A stretch of 48,810 nucleotides of DNA from Helochares maculicollis (taxonomy: Eukaryota > Arthropoda > Insecta > Coleoptera > Hydrophilidae): positions 1-48,810 of the forward strand of contig JAWQRO010000206.1 in NCBI GenBank assembly GCA_033557835.1. The letters are read 5' to 3'. Below the pieces are notes generated by a model. It ran no database searches, was not told the DNA's origin, and was given only the letters and a program-made list of their open reading frames with translations. The stretch's first letter is position 1, and each line of letters opens with the position of its first letter. Both the position numbers and the translations under genes were made by a program. Shown one piece after another: positions 46,498 to 48,810 of the stretch.

Positions 46498-48297
46498 ATG
46501 TCTTGGGGTTTTGTGATCATTTTCTTCACGCAACTGTACATATCAAACTACTGCAGCACTTTAGCAGCATTGGTCACTCATTTCAAATTTGAAGATAGTT
46601 TGGAGAAATGCATTAAACACCTAATGTCCAAATTATTGGAGGACGAAGAACTTCTTTGTTTCGTTTGTTTTCGTAAATGTCTAAACGTTTCTCCAAATTT
46701 ACCGACGATTCGTTTAGATACAACAAATAGTAGCATGCTCTCGTCCAATCTTACAAGAGAATTAACTGAAAAGATTTTATTCGTTATAATCTTTGATACA
46801 TCCTACAACTTTCACGTGATTAAAAGCTTAACTCAAACTATCCTCTGGCGCAGACATACAGGAACGCAAAGACGATTGATTTTGGTAACACAGTATCAAA
46901 ATTACGAAAGTACCGTTAGAGAACTGTGGACTTTGGATATTTACAACTTAGTCTTTATTACGTACGAAACATATCACGATCAGTGCCAAGTAATTATTTC
47001 CCAATCATTTTCAGCAAGTTTCACCCATGGAAGCTTTTGTTCAGGGTTTCCTAAGCTTTTTCCTTTGGGACATTGTTTGGATTTCAACTATTCGGCTTAC
47101 AGAGAAATAACTATGAAAAAATCATACAAAAGATGTAACTTTACTGCTAACGTCCTAACGGCTCTCTACACATCTCCCACCATAGACCCTTCTGGTAGAA
47201 CTGGAATCTACCTGCAACCACTTTTGCTAGCAAGCCGCCTTTTAGGCCTAAATTTAACCCTCCATCAGGAAGCAAGAGCAATCCAATATAAATATGTCGT
47301 CGAAAGATACGCATTAAATCGGTTTGAAGATCGATCATTCGATACAATTGCCACGTTTGCTTTGCCCACACCATTATTGTACGAAAAACTAGACTTTACT
47401 ATCATCTTTGCTTTCGAAAATTACATCTGGATTATTGCCAAGCCAGATGAAATATCTAAGCTGGAAATTTATACTTTGGCATTCGAGGAACATGTCTGGC
47501 TCCTAATTTTTGCGCTTTTCTTAATAACTCTAGCTGTTTTTTGGATTGTAGATGGTCTTACGCTAGATAATCTAAAGAGATTATCTTTAATTCTATACCA
47601 AGCCACTTTGGCGCTAGGATTGCAACCAAATATACAGAATACTCATTTGAAGTTTCTGTTGTCAGTTTATCTGCTTTATGCTTTAAGCATAAGCCATTTG
47701 TATAAAGGACACCTCATAAGTTTTCTCACTATTCCGAAAGATGGTAGATCCGAAATCAATTCAATAAGCGATTTTATGGACTCCAATTTATCTATTTTAG
47801 CCACTATATTTATTAAACAGGTTCTTAGAAGCTCAAAGGACCCAGTAGTAGCTAAACTATACGAAAGAGCCCAAGTTTCCAATAATACCACTTTAGAAAA
47901 GTTAGCGTATATAGCAAAATGGAAAAATGCTTCTACCAACATTTTGGAACTAACCCTAAAGTTATACCCTTATTTGAGAAAAGAGATTAAAGTTGTGGGC
48001 AGCGCCGTTGTACAACCTTACTGGGGACATTTCTGCTTCAGAAGAAGTCATCCCTTGTTTCATCCTATCAATGAAATTTTAAAGAGGCAATTCGAGTCTG
48101 GATTACTTATCAAATGGATAAATGATAGGAAGATTATCAGGTTTGTCGCGCAAAGTGGATCCAAAAGAACTGTTTTGAGTTTGTATCACCTAGAAGGGTC
48201 TTTCATTATTTTATTCGGAGGTCTATGCCTTGGAGTAGCTGTATTTTTATTTGAAATGGCAATTGGAACTCTGAGGACAAGAAATAAATATTATTGA
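46498..48297 (+). CDS. divergent ionotropic receptor (IR), intronless
   Basis: Single exon, 599 residues, ATG 46498 to TGA 48295. The N-terminus is hydrophobic (WGFVIIFFTQLYI), consistent with a signal peptide. A divergent extracellular part contains SGRTGIYLQPLLLASRLLGL (232-251) in S1. M1 is at about 329-352 (LAFEEHVWLLIFALFLITLAVF), the pore loop at about 365-376 (LYQATLALGL), and M3 at about 384-410, ending YKGHLISFLT. S2 has RRSHPLFHPINEIL and FESGLLIKWI. M4 is at about 565-588 (LEGSFIILFGGLCLGVAVFLF). The S2-M4 half aligns with the IR at 36683-38569 (HPLF, FE.GL..KW, RF, TVL....HL.G.F), so the two are paralogues, though the N-terminal halves share little. Likely a chemosensory cation-channel subunit; ligand unknown. 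Complete. Confidence 0.9.
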   Translation: MSWGFVIIFFTQLYISNYCSTLAALVTHFKFEDSLEKCIKHLMSKLLEDEELLCFVCFRKCLNVSPNLPTIRLDTTNSSMLSSNLTRELTEKILFVIIFDTSYNFHVIKSLTQTILWRRHTGTQRRLILVTQYQNYESTVRELWTLDIYNLVFITYETYHDQCQVIISQSFSASFTHGSFCSGFPKLFPLGHCLDFNYSAYREITMKKSYKRCNFTANVLTALYTSPTIDPSGRTGIYLQPLLLASRLLGLNLTLHQEARAIQYKYVVERYALNRFEDRSFDTIATFALPTPLLYEKLDFTIIFAFENYIWIIAKPDEISKLEIYTLAFEEHVWLLIFALFLITLAVFWIVDGLTLDNLKRLSLILYQATLALGLQPNIQNTHLKFLLSVYLLYALSISHLYKGHLISFLTIPKDGRSEINSISDFMDSNLSILATIFIKQVLRSSKDPVVAKLYERAQVSNNTTLEKLAYIAKWKNASTNILELTLKLYPYLRKEIKVVGSAVVQPYWGHFCFRRSHPLFHPINEILKRQFESGLLIKWINDRKIIRFVAQSGSKRTVLSLYHLEGSFIILFGGLCLGVAVFLFEMAIGTLRTRNKYY

Positions 48298-48467
48298 TAA
48301 TTTTTAAAACACCAAACTTTTCCACTCGTCTATCATGCGCTCATTCCAGAAGATAATTTCCATTTGGGGACATAGATACTCTTTGGCTAGTTACATAACC
48401 CATGTTGCAACAAAATATCATATGTAACATTAAAGAGTAGTTAATTTATATATTACGCTACTTGAGA

Positions 48468-48477
48468 AATAAATAAA
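48468..48477 (+). promoter_or_regulatory. candidate polyadenylation signal of the second IR gene
   Basis: Two overlapping AATAAA hexamers about 170 bases after the stop codon. Confidence 0.5.
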
Positions 48478-48727
48478 TCTACCGCTTACTCAATTGTAGT
48501 CACTTCTAATTAGTACACGAATCAAAATGCAGCGGGTAAATCGAACCGATACCTAATAACAAAATTTATAATTGTCAGAAACGAAACAACTTGGTCCGTC
48601 AAGAAATGTGATTGTTTAGTTGATTTCAAATAAAATAGGCAATATTTTGTACGAGTGATTAACCCTGTAACATGTTTTTTATGCACAAAGAAATATTTAT
48701 TGCACTGTCTTTCCGATTTTTAAGCAG

Positions 48728-48810
48728 ATTTAATATATAATATAATATAATAATAATATAATATAATATAATAATAATATAATAAAATAATAATAATAAT
48801 AATATATATA
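48728..48810. repeat. AT-rich simple repeat of TATAA/TAATA units
   Basis: Irregular tandem units of ataat and ataa running to the window edge. Confidence 0.9.

Noticed and set aside
1..48810. CRISPR array, operon-like cluster or a novel defence system
   Set aside because: No direct repeats with regular spacers and no clustered enzymes. The DNA is insect nuclear sequence with ordinary spliced genes and transposon remnants.

Overview
The window is nuclear DNA from an insect. The evidence is a peritrophin-like cuticle protein with a chitin-binding type-2 domain, two divergent ionotropic receptors (IRs, an arthropod chemoreceptor family), AT-rich sequence, spliced genes with GT-AG introns of tens of bases to 7.6 kb, and many decayed mariner and non-LTR elements. 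The order is not fixed by the sequence; a beetle is only a guess. Both ends of the window lie in AT-rich simple repeat.

Layout. 1-2243: an intron of the first gene, filled by a decayed RTE-type LINE with a shortened mariner inserted in it. 2244-9078 (+): the last three exons of a CPAP1-type cuticular protein whose first exon lies left of the window. 9079-16626: no convincing gene, a mariner fragment and a LINE remnant. 16627-17928 (+): a complete five-exon testis-specific serine kinase (TSSK) gene, 314 aa. 17929-23622: no gene, then LINE fragments including a Jockey-like element split by a (TA)n microsatellite. 23623-33663 (-): a complete six-exon SLC2/GLUT-type sugar transporter, 514 aa, with a 7.6-kb intron holding two mariner copies and an unclassified repeat. 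33996-35719 (-): a complete three-exon TMEM107 gene, 138 aa, whose exons are too short to stand out as open frames. 36683-38569 (-) and 46498-48297 (+): two intronless divergent IRs, separated by about 8 kb of LINE and mariner debris.

There is no operon-like or defence-like system here. TMEM107 (ciliary transition zone) and the IRs (dendrites of ciliated sensory neurons) could share a compartment, and TSSKs act in sperm, but nothing in the sequence shows that the genes are co-regulated. The less ordinary material is the TMEM107 gene rebuilt from small exons, the low-complexity tail of the CPAP1 protein with a recurring NYPTT/YETKK module, the pair of IRs around nested transposons, and several dispersed repeats I cannot assign to a known family.
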